NCBI GenBank assembly: GCA_002309995.1
Contig: DBYB01000051.1
Coordinates: forward strand, 1-64,000
Length of the DNA: 64,000 nucleotides
Reading direction: 5' to 3'
Source of the DNA: Bacteroidales bacterium UBA1197
GTDB lineage: Bacteria; Bacteroidota; Bacteroidia; Bacteroidales; UBA932
The notes below the pieces were generated by a model. It saw nothing but the letters and a program-made list of their open reading frames with translations. It searched no databases and was not told the origin of the DNA. Shown piece after piece: positions 52,826 to 61,152 of this stretch; positions within the stretch are counted from its first letter, which is position 1, and each line of letters begins with the position of its first letter. A program made the translations under genes and the position numbers.

Positions 52826-54145
52826 CTAACGGAAACCCTTCAAACGCTGACGGAGAGAGCCGTCCATAGCCATCTTCATCATCTTACGGGTCTGCTCGAA
52901 CTGTTTGAGCAGCTTGTTGACGTCGGCGAGCGAAGTGCCGGAGCCCTTGGCTATGCGCTGGCGGCGGGAGCCGTTGATGCACTCGGGATGCTCCTTCTCG
53001 TAAGGGGTCATAGACTGGATGATAGCCTCGGTAGGCTTGAATGCATCCTCGGGAATATCGACGTCTTTGAGAGCCTTGTCCATACCCGGCAGCATACCCA
53101 TCAGATCCTTTGCGGAACCCATCTTCTGCACCTGCTGGAGCTGCTCATAGAAATCGTTGATGGTGAATTGATTGCGGGCAATCTTCTTATGCAGTTCTCG
53201 AGCCTGCTTTTCATCGAACTGTTCCTGCGCTTTTTCGACCAGGGAGACCACGTCGCCCATACCCAGGATACGGTCTGCGACACGGGCCGGATAGAACATA
53301 TCCAGAGCCTCCATCTTCTCGCCCGTACTCACGAACTTGATGGGCTTGCCGGTAACCGCCTTGATGCTCAAGGCCGCACCGCCTCTGGTGTCGCCGTCCA
53401 TCTTGGTGAGCACCACGCCATCGTAATCGATGGCCTCGTTGAAGGCCTTCGCGCTCTCCACGGCATCCTGGCCGGTCATCGCATCAACTACGAACAGCGT
53501 CTCGTCTGGTTTGAGGGAATCGTGCAGGAGAGATATCTCATCCATCAGCTCCTTGTCCACCACCAGGCGGCCGGCGGTATCGACCACGACCACGTTGTAG
53601 CCCTGCGTGCGGGCGTGCTTGACAGCCTCCTGGGCCACCTTCACGGGGTCCTTCTCTCCTTCCAGCGTGAATACCGGAACGCCCACCTGGGCGCCCAGGG
53701 TCTTGAGCTGCTCGATTGCGGCCGGGCGGAAAGTGTCGCAGGCTGCAAGCAAAACCTTGCGGCCCTTGCGGCTCTTCAGCCAAAGGGCCAGCTTGCCCGA
53801 GAAAGTAGTCTTACCGGAACCGTTGAGACCGGCGACAAGAACTACGGAAGGGGTGTTGCGCAGATTGACCTCCGAGTGTTCGGAGCCCATGAATTCGGCC
53901 AGCTCGTCGTGGACGATCTTGACCATCATCTGCTGGGGCTTCACGGCCGTCAACACATTGGCGCCCATGGCTTTCTGCTTCACGCGGTCGCAGAACTCCT
54001 TGGCCACCTTGTAGCTCACGTCGGCATCCAGCAGGGCCCTGCGGATTTCCTTAAGCGTTTCGGCTATATTTATCTCACTTATCTTACCTTCGCCCTTCAG
54101 GATCTTAAAGGACCGTTCCAACCTTTCGGAGAGATTATCGAACAT
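52826..54145 (-). CDS. ffh: Signal recognition particle protein Ffh
   Basis: The 439-residue protein has the N domain, the SRP GTPase motifs (VLVAGLNGSGKTTFSGKLAL, LLAACDTFRPAAIEQLK, VVVVDTAGRLVVDKELMDEI, TKMDGDTRGGAALSI) and the methionine-rich M domain with RIAKGSGTSLADVNKLLKQF and TRKMMKMAMDG. Ffh with 4.5S RNA targets membrane proteins to FtsY. A TAATTTTG -7 element lies 27 bp upstream on the minus strand. It is unrelated to the polysaccharide operon that follows it. Confidence 0.96.
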   Translation of the reverse strand: MFDNLSERLERSFKILKGEGKISEINIAETLKEIRRALLDADVSYKVAKEFCDRVKQKAMGANVLTAVKPQQMMVKIVHDELAEFMGSEHSEVNLRNTPSVVLVAGLNGSGKTTFSGKLALWLKSRKGRKVLLAACDTFRPAAIEQLKTLGAQVGVPVFTLEGEKDPVKVAQEAVKHARTQGYNVVVVDTAGRLVVDKELMDEISLLHDSLKPDETLFVVDAMTGQDAVESAKAFNEAIDYDGVVLTKMDGDTRGGAALSIKAVTGKPIKFVSTGEKMEALDMFYPARVADRILGMGDVVSLVEKAQEQFDEKQARELHKKIARNQFTINDFYEQLQQVQKMGSAKDLMGMLPGMDKALKDVDIPEDAFKPTEAIIQSMTPYEKEHPECINGSRRQRIAKGSGTSLADVNKLLKQFEQTRKMMKMAMDGSLRQRLKGFR

Positions 54146-54171
54146 ACTGCGTAACTCCTTTAAAAATTTGC

Positions 54172-54204
54172 CAAAATTATGAAAAAATTATCATTTATCG
54201 CCAA
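54172..54204 (-). promoter_or_regulatory. ffh promoter
   Basis: Minus-strand TAATTTTG at 54179-54172 with TTG at 54204-54202 (spacer 22 bp). It overlaps the start codon region of the divergent AraC-type gene at 54179. Confidence 0.4.
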
Positions 54205-54586
54205 TGTATTCGGCAAAAAGCAAACAAACCGGATAATCGGCTCCCTGTTATACCAGGCAGAGGCCCGGACCAGGCGGACTATGGAAAAGTGGATTGCCGA
54301 CAGAGGCTGGGCAGAGAACATTTCGTTCGAAGAGCTTAGCGCAAAACTGGGCCTCAGCAAGCAGAAGATAAGCCTCTACGCCCACCATTACCATCACACC
54401 AGCTTCTCCCACCTGCGCACGCTCCTCCGCATCGAGGAGGCCAAGCGCCTGCTGCTGGAAAACCCGAAAATGCCTTCCTCGCTCATAGCCGAGCTGGTGG
54501 GCATTTCCGACAAAAGCAATTTCCGGCGCCTGTTCAGGCAGGTCACGGGGTACTATCCGGGAGAATGGAGAAAACTAAAACAGTAA
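54179..54586 (+). CDS. Small AraC-type DNA-binding protein
   Basis: The 135-residue protein consists of little more than an AraC/XylS DNA-binding domain. It has two helix-turn-helix units (SFEELSAKLGLSKQKISLYA; SSLIAELVGISDKSNFRRLF) and the family ending FRQVTGYYPGEWRKLKQ. No ligand-binding or receiver domain is present, and the ~45 residues before the domain are basic. It may be regulated by abundance or a partner. Its last 12 bp overlap the end of the convergent 5'-nucleotidase gene. Confidence 0.82.
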   Translation: MKKLSFIANVFGKKQTNRIIGSLLYQAEARTRRTMEKWIADRGWAENISFEELSAKLGLSKQKISLYAHHYHHTSFSHLRTLLRIEEAKRLLLENPKMPSSLIAELVGISDKSNFRRLFRQVTGYYPGEWRKLKQ

Positions 54587-56287
54587 CTCCAGGTCCTTTT
54601 TCAGCAAAGGTGCTGCGATATCCTCGGGCACGAAGCGCCAGGAGCCGAGCACCGCCCTGTCGCGCATCTGGAACGGCCCCACGGATCCATTGGTCTTGAT
54701 GAAACTGTACACCAGGACCCTTATCTCGGGATAACGCGCCACTACCCTGCCCTGAAGTTCGGAATGAGGGATGCCCGCTCCTTCCGTGAGCAGGTCGCCT
54801 CCGCCGTTGGCGCGATAGGAAGTCATTGCAACGTCGTACGAGGCGTCCTCGTCGAAAGGCGTACCGTCTGCGAACGAACTGATGCTCACGCGGCTGCCGG
54901 CGGGCTTGGTAATATCCACTGTATAATTGATTCCCGCGGCCGAATCGAAGTTGTAGCTGCGGTTCACGAAAGACCACTTGACGGCCCCGGTTCGGGCGTC
55001 CGGCCTGTCTTTGATGAGAAGCACGTGCCCGGCGTCATTCTGTATCCACTTGCTGTAGGAATATTCCAGGAGCGACTTTACCTCACGCCCCGTCATCCGC
55101 AGCACGAACAGCTTGTTCTCGAATGGATACACGGTAAACATATCGTTGTACACCAGCTGCCCGGCGGACACGTGGCCGTTGAAAGTCAGCGGCGCGGCAA
55201 TGGAGATCCGGGCTCCGGAAGCCGCCATCTGCACCGTCTGCAGGAGGTCGATGTAGGGGTTCATCCCGATGTAGGCGTCACGGGTTTCGAGGGGCATCTC
55301 GAGTTTGCCGACGGGCTGCATCGTGAATTCCTTCACCGCCTCGAAATCGGGCCGGAAGGCAGCAGCCATCTCCGCATCAACCTTCGACCTGTCCAGGCGG
55401 TGAATCTCGCCCTCAACCGTCGTCTTTTTGAAGAACTTGCCGAAGTGGATGACCGCGTGGCCCACGTTGGAGCAGCGGGCGCCGCCGTTCACGAGCACGC
55501 TCCTGCCGTCCGGAGTACTTTCGCAGAAAGGCTGATGGTCGTGGGCGCAGACCAGCACGTCGATGCCCTTGGACTGACGGAAAATGTCCAGTCCCTGGCT
55601 CTCCAGGGAGCATTCGTCGCCCTTGCCCGTACCGGAGTGCACAACGACGACTACGGCGTCCGGCCTGACCTGCTTGCGCAGTGCGGCAACCCTGTCGCGT
55701 ACCAGCGGCACGAGCGAGGCGTGGCGCATACCGCTCCACAGATCCGGCGAGAGCCAGCCGTCGATGTTGGCGTTATTGAAACCGATTACCAATATGCGCT
55801 TTCCGCTCTTCTTAATAACGGTGTACTCCTGGAAATAGGTACCCTCACCGTTGTCGCGGAAGGCGTTGCCGGCCAGCCAGGGAATGCCTTTGGCCTCCAG
55901 TTCCGCCCGCACGCGGTCATATACGGCGTGACCCGCCTCGATGTCGTGGTTGCCTACCGTACAGACGTCGTAGCCCATATATGCGGCGATACGCGGGTAG
56001 ATGTGCGGGGCGTCAGTTGCCACATAGTTGAAATAATAGGAGGCGTTGTCGCCCTGGAGGCAGTCGCCGGCGTCCAGCAGGAGGACGTTATCAGGGCCGA
56101 CCGCAGCGCGGAGGCTGTCGGCATAGGCCTTGACCGACATCAGGCTGTTGCGCGGGTTGTCGCCCACGTAGGAACGGCTGAAGAAGGAGCCGTGGACGTC
56201 GCCGGTGGTGATGATGTGGAGGTCCTGGGCGAAGGCGGCCAGCGCGAGCCCGAGGAGCAGCAGGACGGAGGATACTATTTTTTTCAT
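54575..56287 (-). CDS. UshA-like 5'-nucleotidase/phosphoesterase
   Basis: The 570-residue exported protein (signal peptide ending AAFAQ) has the metallophosphatase domain (IITTGDVHGSFF, LLLDAGDCLQGDNASYYFNY, CTVGNHDIEAGH, VVHSGTGKG, VCAHDHQPF) and the 5'-nucleotidase C-terminal domain (EMPLETRDAYIGMNPYIDLL, AAPLTFNGHVSAGQLVYNDM, YPFENKLFVLRMTGREVKSL, MTSYRANGGGDLLTEG). Such enzymes dephosphorylate nucleotides in the periplasm. Many Bacteroidetes split these domains into two genes; here they are in one. A lipoprotein cysteine is absent. Confidence 0.88.
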   Translation of the reverse strand: MKKIVSSVLLLLGLALAAFAQDLHIITTGDVHGSFFSRSYVGDNPRNSLMSVKAYADSLRAAVGPDNVLLLDAGDCLQGDNASYYFNYVATDAPHIYPRIAAYMGYDVCTVGNHDIEAGHAVYDRVRAELEAKGIPWLAGNAFRDNGEGTYFQEYTVIKKSGKRILVIGFNNANIDGWLSPDLWSGMRHASLVPLVRDRVAALRKQVRPDAVVVVVHSGTGKGDECSLESQGLDIFRQSKGIDVLVCAHDHQPFCESTPDGRSVLVNGGARCSNVGHAVIHFGKFFKKTTVEGEIHRLDRSKVDAEMAAAFRPDFEAVKEFTMQPVGKLEMPLETRDAYIGMNPYIDLLQTVQMAASGARISIAAPLTFNGHVSAGQLVYNDMFTVYPFENKLFVLRMTGREVKSLLEYSYSKWIQNDAGHVLLIKDRPDARTGAVKWSFVNRSYNFDSAAGINYTVDITKPAGSRVSISSFADGTPFDEDASYDVAMTSYRANGGGDLLTEGAGIPHSELQGRVVARYPEIRVLVYSFIKTNGSVGPFQMRDRAVLGSWRFVPEDIAAPLLKKDLELLF

Positions 56288-56304
56288 ACTGTCAGCAAAT
56301 TTAG

Positions 56305-56312
56305 TATTTTTG
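56305..56312 (+). promoter_or_regulatory. -7 element of the GSCFA gene
   Basis: TATTTTTG at 56305-56312, 8 bp before the ATG at 56321. The -33 region is not clear. Confidence 0.4.
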
Positions 56313-56320
56313 CGCCGATT

Positions 56321-57160
56321 ATGAAACTCATCACGCCAGTCATCGCGGATTCCGCGCAGCAGCCCTTCAGGCTATCCGACAGGATAGTGCTGCTGGGCAG
56401 TTGCTTCGCCGACAGCATCGGAGCCAGGCTCACGGCGGCAGGCTTCAGCACCTGCATCAACCCCTTCGGCACGCTGTACAATCCCCTTTCCATACTGGAG
56501 GCCGTGCGCAGGCTCGATTCCGGAGAGCCGTTTGACGCCGCCGACTGCGTGGAGATGGGCGCCGGCGCCGGCCGCATCTGCTCCTTCCGGCACCATACAT
56601 CCTTCGCCCGCAGCACGCAGGAGGAATTCCTGCAGCACGCAAATGAGGAACTGGCCCGCGCACGCGAGGCGTGGATGCAGGCGACGCGCGTAATCATTAC
56701 TTTGGGTACTGCGTTCGTATGGTACCACGACGGCCAGCCGGTGGCCAACTGCCTCAAGCGGCCGGCGGCGGAGTTTACGCGCAGGATGCTGAACGTGAGC
56801 GAGATAAGCGAGGCCCTGCAGGCCATAATCTCCGCGCATCCGGAGAAGCGCTTCACCATCACCGTATCCCCAATCAGGCATATGGGCGACGGAGCCCACG
56901 CCAACGCGCTCAGCAAGGCCTCCCTGATGCTGGGCGCCAAGGACCTGCCGGCGGATTACTTCCCCGCGTACGAGATAATGATGGACGAGCTGCGCGACTA
57001 CCGATTCTATGCCGACGATATGCTGCACCCCTCGGATACGGCCGTCCGGTACATCTGGGAGCGTTTCCTCGAAGTGTATGTCGATCCCGCCGGCCTGCCG
57101 GCCATCGCCGCAAACGAAAAAGCGGCGCGAATCGCTTCGCACCGCCCTAATCTTAAATAG
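56321..57160 (+). CDS. GSCFA-domain protein
   Basis: From ATG 56321 the protein has 279 residues and contains the name-giving LLGSCFADSIGARL, then STCINPFGTLYNPLSILEAV, IITLGTAFVWYH, FTITVSPIRHMGDGAHANAL and the late DDMLHPSDTAVRYIWERF. GSCFA proteins are SGNH-hydrolase-like (Gly-Ser near the N-terminus, Asp-x-x-His near the end), with unknown esterase-type substrates. An open frame extends far upstream but crosses the -7 element and the opposite gene, so it is not used. The 3' ends of this gene and the YebC-family gene are 6 bp apart. Confidence 0.8.
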   Translation: MKLITPVIADSAQQPFRLSDRIVLLGSCFADSIGARLTAAGFSTCINPFGTLYNPLSILEAVRRLDSGEPFDAADCVEMGAGAGRICSFRHHTSFARSTQEEFLQHANEELARAREAWMQATRVIITLGTAFVWYHDGQPVANCLKRPAAEFTRRMLNVSEISEALQAIISAHPEKRFTITVSPIRHMGDGAHANALSKASLMLGAKDLPADYFPAYEIMMDELRDYRFYADDMLHPSDTAVRYIWERFLEVYVDPAGLPAIAANEKAARIASHRPNLK

Positions 57161-57166
57161 CCGTTT

Positions 57167-57916
57167 TTATTCCTCCGGCTTCATCGTGGTGTAAACGTTG
57201 GTGACGTCCTCGTCATCCTCGAGGAGGCCCGTAAGTTTGTCGAGGGTGGCGCGCTGCTCGGGGGTGACTTCCTTGAGATCCACGTTGGGGATCTGCTCGA
57301 AACCTCCGGAAATCAGCTCGTAGCCGTTCTCCTCGATGTACTTCTGTATGGAACCGTAAGAAGTGGGATCGCCGTACATGACGATGACCTTGGTCTCGTT
57401 GTCGTCCTTATCGACCTCCACCTGCTCGAAGAGTTCCTCCACGCCGTAGTCGATGAGCTCGAGCTCGAGTTCTTCCAGATCGACGCCGTCCTTCTCCTTT
57501 ACGCGGAAGGTGCATTTGCGGTCGAACATAAAGGACACGCTGCCGCTGGTGCCGAGGGAGCCGCCGCACTTGTTGAAGTAGCTGCGGACGTTGGCCACGG
57601 TACGGGTGTTGTTGTCGGTTGCAGCCTCAACCAGGTAGGCGATACCGAAGGGACCGAAGCCTTCGTAAACGATCTCCTTGAAGTCGCCCTGCTTGCTCTC
57701 GGTGGCCTTCTTGATGGCCCTCTCGATGTTTTCCTTGGGCATCTGCTCGGAACGGGCCTCGGCCATAAGGGCGCGGAGGCGCGGGTTGCCGGTGACGTCG
57801 GGACCGCCCTGCTTGACGGCGATGGTGATTTCCTTACCGAGCTTGGTGAAAGTACGGGCCATATGGCCCCACCTCTTCAGCTTCCTTTCCTTACGGAATT
57901 CAAATGCTCTTCCCAT
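57167..57916 (-). CDS. YebC/PmpR-family protein (TACO1-like)
   Basis: The 249-residue protein has the YebC landmarks: MGRAFEFRKERKLKRWGHMA, FTKLGKEITIAVKQGGPDVT, NPRLRALMAEARSEQMPKEN, IVYEGFGPFGIAYLVEAATD and the acidic C-terminus TGLLEDDEDVTNVYTTM. Members were called transcriptional regulators; more recent work links them to relief of ribosome stalling at proline-rich stretches. It follows the TPR gene by 2 bp on the minus strand. Confidence 0.9.
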   Translation of the reverse strand: MGRAFEFRKERKLKRWGHMARTFTKLGKEITIAVKQGGPDVTGNPRLRALMAEARSEQMPKENIERAIKKATESKQGDFKEIVYEGFGPFGIAYLVEAATDNNTRTVANVRSYFNKCGGSLGTSGSVSFMFDRKCTFRVKEKDGVDLEELELELIDYGVEELFEQVEVDKDDNETKVIVMYGDPTSYGSIQKYIEENGYELISGGFEQIPNVDLKEVTPEQRATLDKLTGLLEDDEDVTNVYTTMKPEE

Positions 57917-57918
57917 AA

Positions 57919-58599
57919 TTATTCGGCTTCTGCGCGGGTGATGTACTTATCGATGTCGTAGCCCTCGATGGACTGGGGATACTTGTCCTTGATGACCTTG
58001 TAGCACTCGACGGCCTTGGCCTTCTCGCCGAGCTGCTCATATACCAGACCGGCCTTGAGGAGGTACTGGGCGGCGAACATATTGTCAGCCTTGCCTGCAG
58101 CCTTCACGTATGCGGAGACGGCCTCGTCGTACTTCTCGAGTCCCACGTAGGCGTCGCCCTGGCAGGCGATGGCACGGGCGGCGAGGATAGGCTCCTTGCC
58201 GTTGTATTTCTTAAGATATGCGAGGGCGTCCTCGAACTGCCCGAGCTGGAGGGCGCACACACCTGCCTCCATAAACACTGCGCTGCCGGCCTTTGCACCG
58301 TAGTCGGCAATCACGTCGGCCAGGCCGAGCACGTTGCCGTCGCCGTTGAGAGCAAGCTCGTACTCGCCTGCGGCAAAGCTCTGCTCAGCGGGGAAAGCCT
58401 GCTGGGCGGCCTCGTTGCACTTGGGCTGATAGACCAGCTTCACATATGCGAAAACGCAGAGGGCGCAGACAACCAGGGCGCACACTACAGTCCAGATGGT
58501 TTTCTTGTGCTCGTTGTAGAACTGATCGGTTTTGGAGACTGTCTCCTCGAGATTCTCCTGGCGGAGAGCCTCTTTCTCGTTTACTTTATCCTTTGCCAT
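57919..58599 (-). CDS. Membrane-anchored TPR protein
   Basis: The 226-residue protein has a charged cytoplasmic N-terminus, one membrane helix (IWTVVCALVVCALCVFAYVK) and an extracytoplasmic part with tetratricopeptide repeats (YLKKYNGKEPILAARAIACQ, DAYVGLEKYDEAVSAYVKAA, LLKAGLVYEQLGEKAKAVEC). The design resembles YfgM-type proteins that work with secretion and envelope chaperones. That role is only inferred. A minus-strand TACCTTTG (58645-58638) lies 38 bp upstream. Confidence 0.78.
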   Translation of the reverse strand: MAKDKVNEKEALRQENLEETVSKTDQFYNEHKKTIWTVVCALVVCALCVFAYVKLVYQPKCNEAAQQAFPAEQSFAAGEYELALNGDGNVLGLADVIADYGAKAGSAVFMEAGVCALQLGQFEDALAYLKKYNGKEPILAARAIACQGDAYVGLEKYDEAVSAYVKAAGKADNMFAAQYLLKAGLVYEQLGEKAKAVECYKVIKDKYPQSIEGYDIDKYITRAEAE

Positions 58600-58637
58600 A
58601 TTTTAGTAATTTTTGATTTTCTCAATAAAATAGCTGA

Positions 58638-58674
58638 CAAAGGTAGTAAATTCAATTAAAATATCCTAATTTTG
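58638..58674. promoter_or_regulatory. Divergent -7 elements for the TPR gene and recF
   Basis: TACCTTTG on the minus strand (58645-58638) faces the TPR gene; TAATTTTG on the plus strand (58667-58674) faces recF and ends only 4 bp before its ATG. Confidence 0.45.
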
Positions 58675-58678
58675 CAAT

Positions 58679-59794
58679 ATGCCGGTTTTGAAGAAAATAG
58701 TCATACAGGATTTCCGCAACATACAACTGCAGGAACTGGCTTTTTCTCCCAACATAAACTGCATCTGGGGAGGCAACGGAGAGGGCAAGACCAACCTGCT
58801 GGACGCCATCTATTACCTCTCTATGACCAAGAGCGGCATTCAGGCTTCCGACAAGTTCGTCTTCCGCCACGGCTGCCGCGGCTTCGCGCTCAGCGGACTC
58901 TACGACCTACAGGGCGAGGACGACGTACGTTTCTCCATCCAGGTTACCGACGGAGCGGAGAAGAAAGTGCGGCGCGGAGACAAGCAGTACGCCCGCGTGT
59001 CCGAGCACATCGGAGTACTCCCCATAGTGATGGTCTCCCCCGCCGACACCGACCTGGTGAGCGAGTCGGGCGAGGAGCGCCGCCGTTTCGCCAACGCGTT
59101 CATCTCCCAGATCGACCGTCAGTATCTGGCTGATTTACAGCAATACAACCGTCTGCTCGCCCAGCGCAACAAGCTCCTCAAGGAGCACACGCAGGACGAC
59201 GGGCTCCTCGATGTCTTCGACCTTAGGATGGCCCCGCTCGCAGCAGGCATTGCCGAGGCCCGCAGGCGTTTCGCCGCCACCATCGACCCCATAGCCGGGG
59301 GCTACTACCGCGCCATTTCCGGCGGCCGCGAGCAGGTGTCGGTAGGATACAAGACCGACCTGGACAAGGGCCCGCTGGACGAAGTGATGCGGGAGCACCG
59401 CCAGAGGGACTACGCCCTCGGATACACCACCGCAGGCATTCAGCGCGACGACTTCCCCTTCACGATGGAGGACTTCCCCATACGCCGCTGCGGCTCCCAG
59501 GGGCAGCAGAAATCCTTCCTCGTGGCCCTCAAGTTCGCCCAGTACGAAATAATGAAGAACAACTGGGGCTTCCCTCCCATACTCCTGCTGGACGACCTCT
59601 TCGACAAGCTGGATATGGACCGCGTCGGGAACCTTCTGCAGATGGTAGCCGGGAACGACTTCGGGCAGATTTTCATATCCGACACCGACAAGACGCGCAC
59701 GGAAGCTCTGATAGACCACATAACCTCGGACAGGGCGTACTTCAAGGCGTCCGCCGGCAGTTTCACCAAGCTCGATGGAGACCTACAGGTTTAA
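58679..59794 (+). CDS. recF: DNA replication and repair protein RecF
   Basis: The 371-residue SMC-like ATPase has IVIQDFRNIQ, Walker A in CIWGGNGEGKTNLLDAIYYL (about 29-48), the segment GYTTAGIQRDDFPFTMED, a signature region RRCGSQGQQKSFLVALKFAQ and Walker B PPILLLDDLFDKLD. RecF loads RecA at gaps. The ATG follows the -7 element by 4 bp, hinting at a leaderless message. The gene overlaps dciA by 20 bp. Confidence 0.94.
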   Translation: MPVLKKIVIQDFRNIQLQELAFSPNINCIWGGNGEGKTNLLDAIYYLSMTKSGIQASDKFVFRHGCRGFALSGLYDLQGEDDVRFSIQVTDGAEKKVRRGDKQYARVSEHIGVLPIVMVSPADTDLVSESGEERRRFANAFISQIDRQYLADLQQYNRLLAQRNKLLKEHTQDDGLLDVFDLRMAPLAAGIAEARRRFAATIDPIAGGYYRAISGGREQVSVGYKTDLDKGPLDEVMREHRQRDYALGYTTAGIQRDDFPFTMEDFPIRRCGSQGQQKSFLVALKFAQYEIMKNNWGFPPILLLDDLFDKLDMDRVGNLLQMVAGNDFGQIFISDTDKTRTEALIDHITSDRAYFKASAGSFTKLDGDLQV

Positions 59795-60107
59795 GCGCAA
59801 GAACGCGATGCCCCTCTCCCGGGCCATTCAGGAGTACCTCCGGGAAGCCCGCCTCACATCGGGCCTCAACACCCGGCTGATCTTCTCCGCCTGGGACGAA
59901 GTCTCCGGCGCAGGCCCCTTCACCATCAAGCGCTTCTTCCGTTCCGGCACGCTTTACATCACCCTGAATTCATCTGTAGTGCGGGAGCAGCTGAAGCCAC
60001 GTAAGCAATTGTTGAAAGACAAGTTAAACGAACGCCTTTCGGGCGACGAAATGTTTTCCCAGGACGACCGCAACGCCTCCTGGGTTGAAGATATAGTCTT
60101 GAAATGA
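59775..60107 (+). CDS. dciA: DciA-like DUF721 protein
   Basis: The 110-residue basic protein matches the DUF721 pattern: LSRAIQEYLREARLTSGLNT, RLIFSAWDEVSGAGPFTIKR, SGTLYITLNSSVVREQLKPR and KQLLKDKLNERL. DciA loads the replicative helicase in bacteria lacking DnaC/DnaI, and it often sits beside recF. Translation is probably coupled to recF (20-bp overlap) and to pdxB (4-bp overlap). Confidence 0.82.
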   Translation: METYRFKRKNAMPLSRAIQEYLREARLTSGLNTRLIFSAWDEVSGAGPFTIKRFFRSGTLYITLNSSVVREQLKPRKQLLKDKLNERLSGDEMFSQDDRNASWVEDIVLK

Positions 60108-61144
60108 AGATAATAATCGACAGCGCCATACCTTTCATCCAGGGAGTCCTGGAACCTTATGCCGAGGTAGTGTATCTGGAGGGCTCGGCCATCAGTCCGA
60201 AAGACGTCAAGGATGCGGACGGCCTCATCATACGCACGCGCACCAGGTGCAACGCCGAATTGCTCGACGGCAGTTCCGTGCGGTGCATCTCCACCGCCAC
60301 AATCGGCACCGACCACATCGACCTGGACTACTGCAAGCAGAACGGCATCCACGTACAGCACGCCAGCGGTTGCAATGCCGGCGGAGTAATGAATTACGTA
60401 CTTTCAGCCATCTACGGCATCGCGTCGCGCAAGCGCTTACGTATGGAAGGCGTGACCGTAGGAATAATAGGCGTGGGCAACGTGGGCTCACGCGTGTCGC
60501 GCGCCCTGCAGCTGCTGGGCCTGAAAGTGCTCCAGTGCGACCCTCCCCGGGCGGCCGTCGAAGGACCGGCGCAGTTCTGTGACCAGGATTACCTGCTGCG
60601 CAACTCCGACATCGTCACGATGCACGTCCCACTCAACGCGAGCACCCGCAATATGGCCGACGCCCGTTTTTTCTCCACAATGAAGCTCGGGGCCATCTTC
60701 GTTAACACCTCCCGCGGCGAGATAGTGGTCGAGCAGGACCTCCTGAACGCCATCTCCACCACCAAACTGGGCTCCGCCATACTCGACACCTGGTGCAACG
60801 AGCCATACATCAACAAGGACCTGCTCGATATGGTGGACATCGCCACTCCGCACATCGCCGGCTACTCCTTCCAGGGCAAACTGCTGGGCACCTCAATGGC
60901 AGTGCGTGCCCTTGCCAGGTACTTCGGCATCGCACCGCTGTACGACTTCTTCCCCAACCCCGGCGACCAGCCGCGCGACGCCGTAAAACTGGACCTCAGG
61001 GGCCGTACGCAGGGCCAGATTGCGTCCATCATCCAGTACAACTACCCCATCTTTACGGACGATTTCATCTTCCGTGTAGATCCCGACCGCTTCGAATTCC
61101 TCCGCGAGCACTACCGATACAGACGAGAATTTTTTATAGACTGA
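60104..61144 (+). CDS. pdxB: Erythronate-4-phosphate dehydrogenase PdxB
   Basis: The 346-residue D-2-hydroxyacid dehydrogenase has the PdxB opening (DSAIPFIQGVLEPYAEVVYL), TATIGTDHIDLDYCKQNGIH, the NAD motif VGIIGVGNVGSRVSRALQLL, the catalytic Arg in NTSRGEIV, a Glu in DTWCNEPYIN and His in ATPHIAGYSFQGKLLGT. It oxidises 4-phosphoerythronate in the DXP-independent pyridoxal phosphate pathway. The start overlaps dciA by 4 bp. Confidence 0.92.
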   Translation: MKIIIDSAIPFIQGVLEPYAEVVYLEGSAISPKDVKDADGLIIRTRTRCNAELLDGSSVRCISTATIGTDHIDLDYCKQNGIHVQHASGCNAGGVMNYVLSAIYGIASRKRLRMEGVTVGIIGVGNVGSRVSRALQLLGLKVLQCDPPRAAVEGPAQFCDQDYLLRNSDIVTMHVPLNASTRNMADARFFSTMKLGAIFVNTSRGEIVVEQDLLNAISTTKLGSAILDTWCNEPYINKDLLDMVDIATPHIAGYSFQGKLLGTSMAVRALARYFGIAPLYDFFPNPGDQPRDAVKLDLRGRTQGQIASIIQYNYPIFTDDFIFRVDPDRFEFLREHYRYRREFFID

Positions 61145-61152
61145 CACATATT

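Noticed and set aside
54764..56320. Long plus-strand extension upstream of the GSCFA gene, giving a 798-residue frame
   Set aside because: The extension is antisense to the 5'-nucleotidase gene and crosses the TATTTTTG promoter element; the GSCFA homology begins at ATG 56321.
60793..61152. Plus-strand extension of the DUF4301 gene back into pdxB
   Set aside because: The extra 120 residues are Arg/His/Pro-rich and out of frame with pdxB; a normal start lies at 61153.
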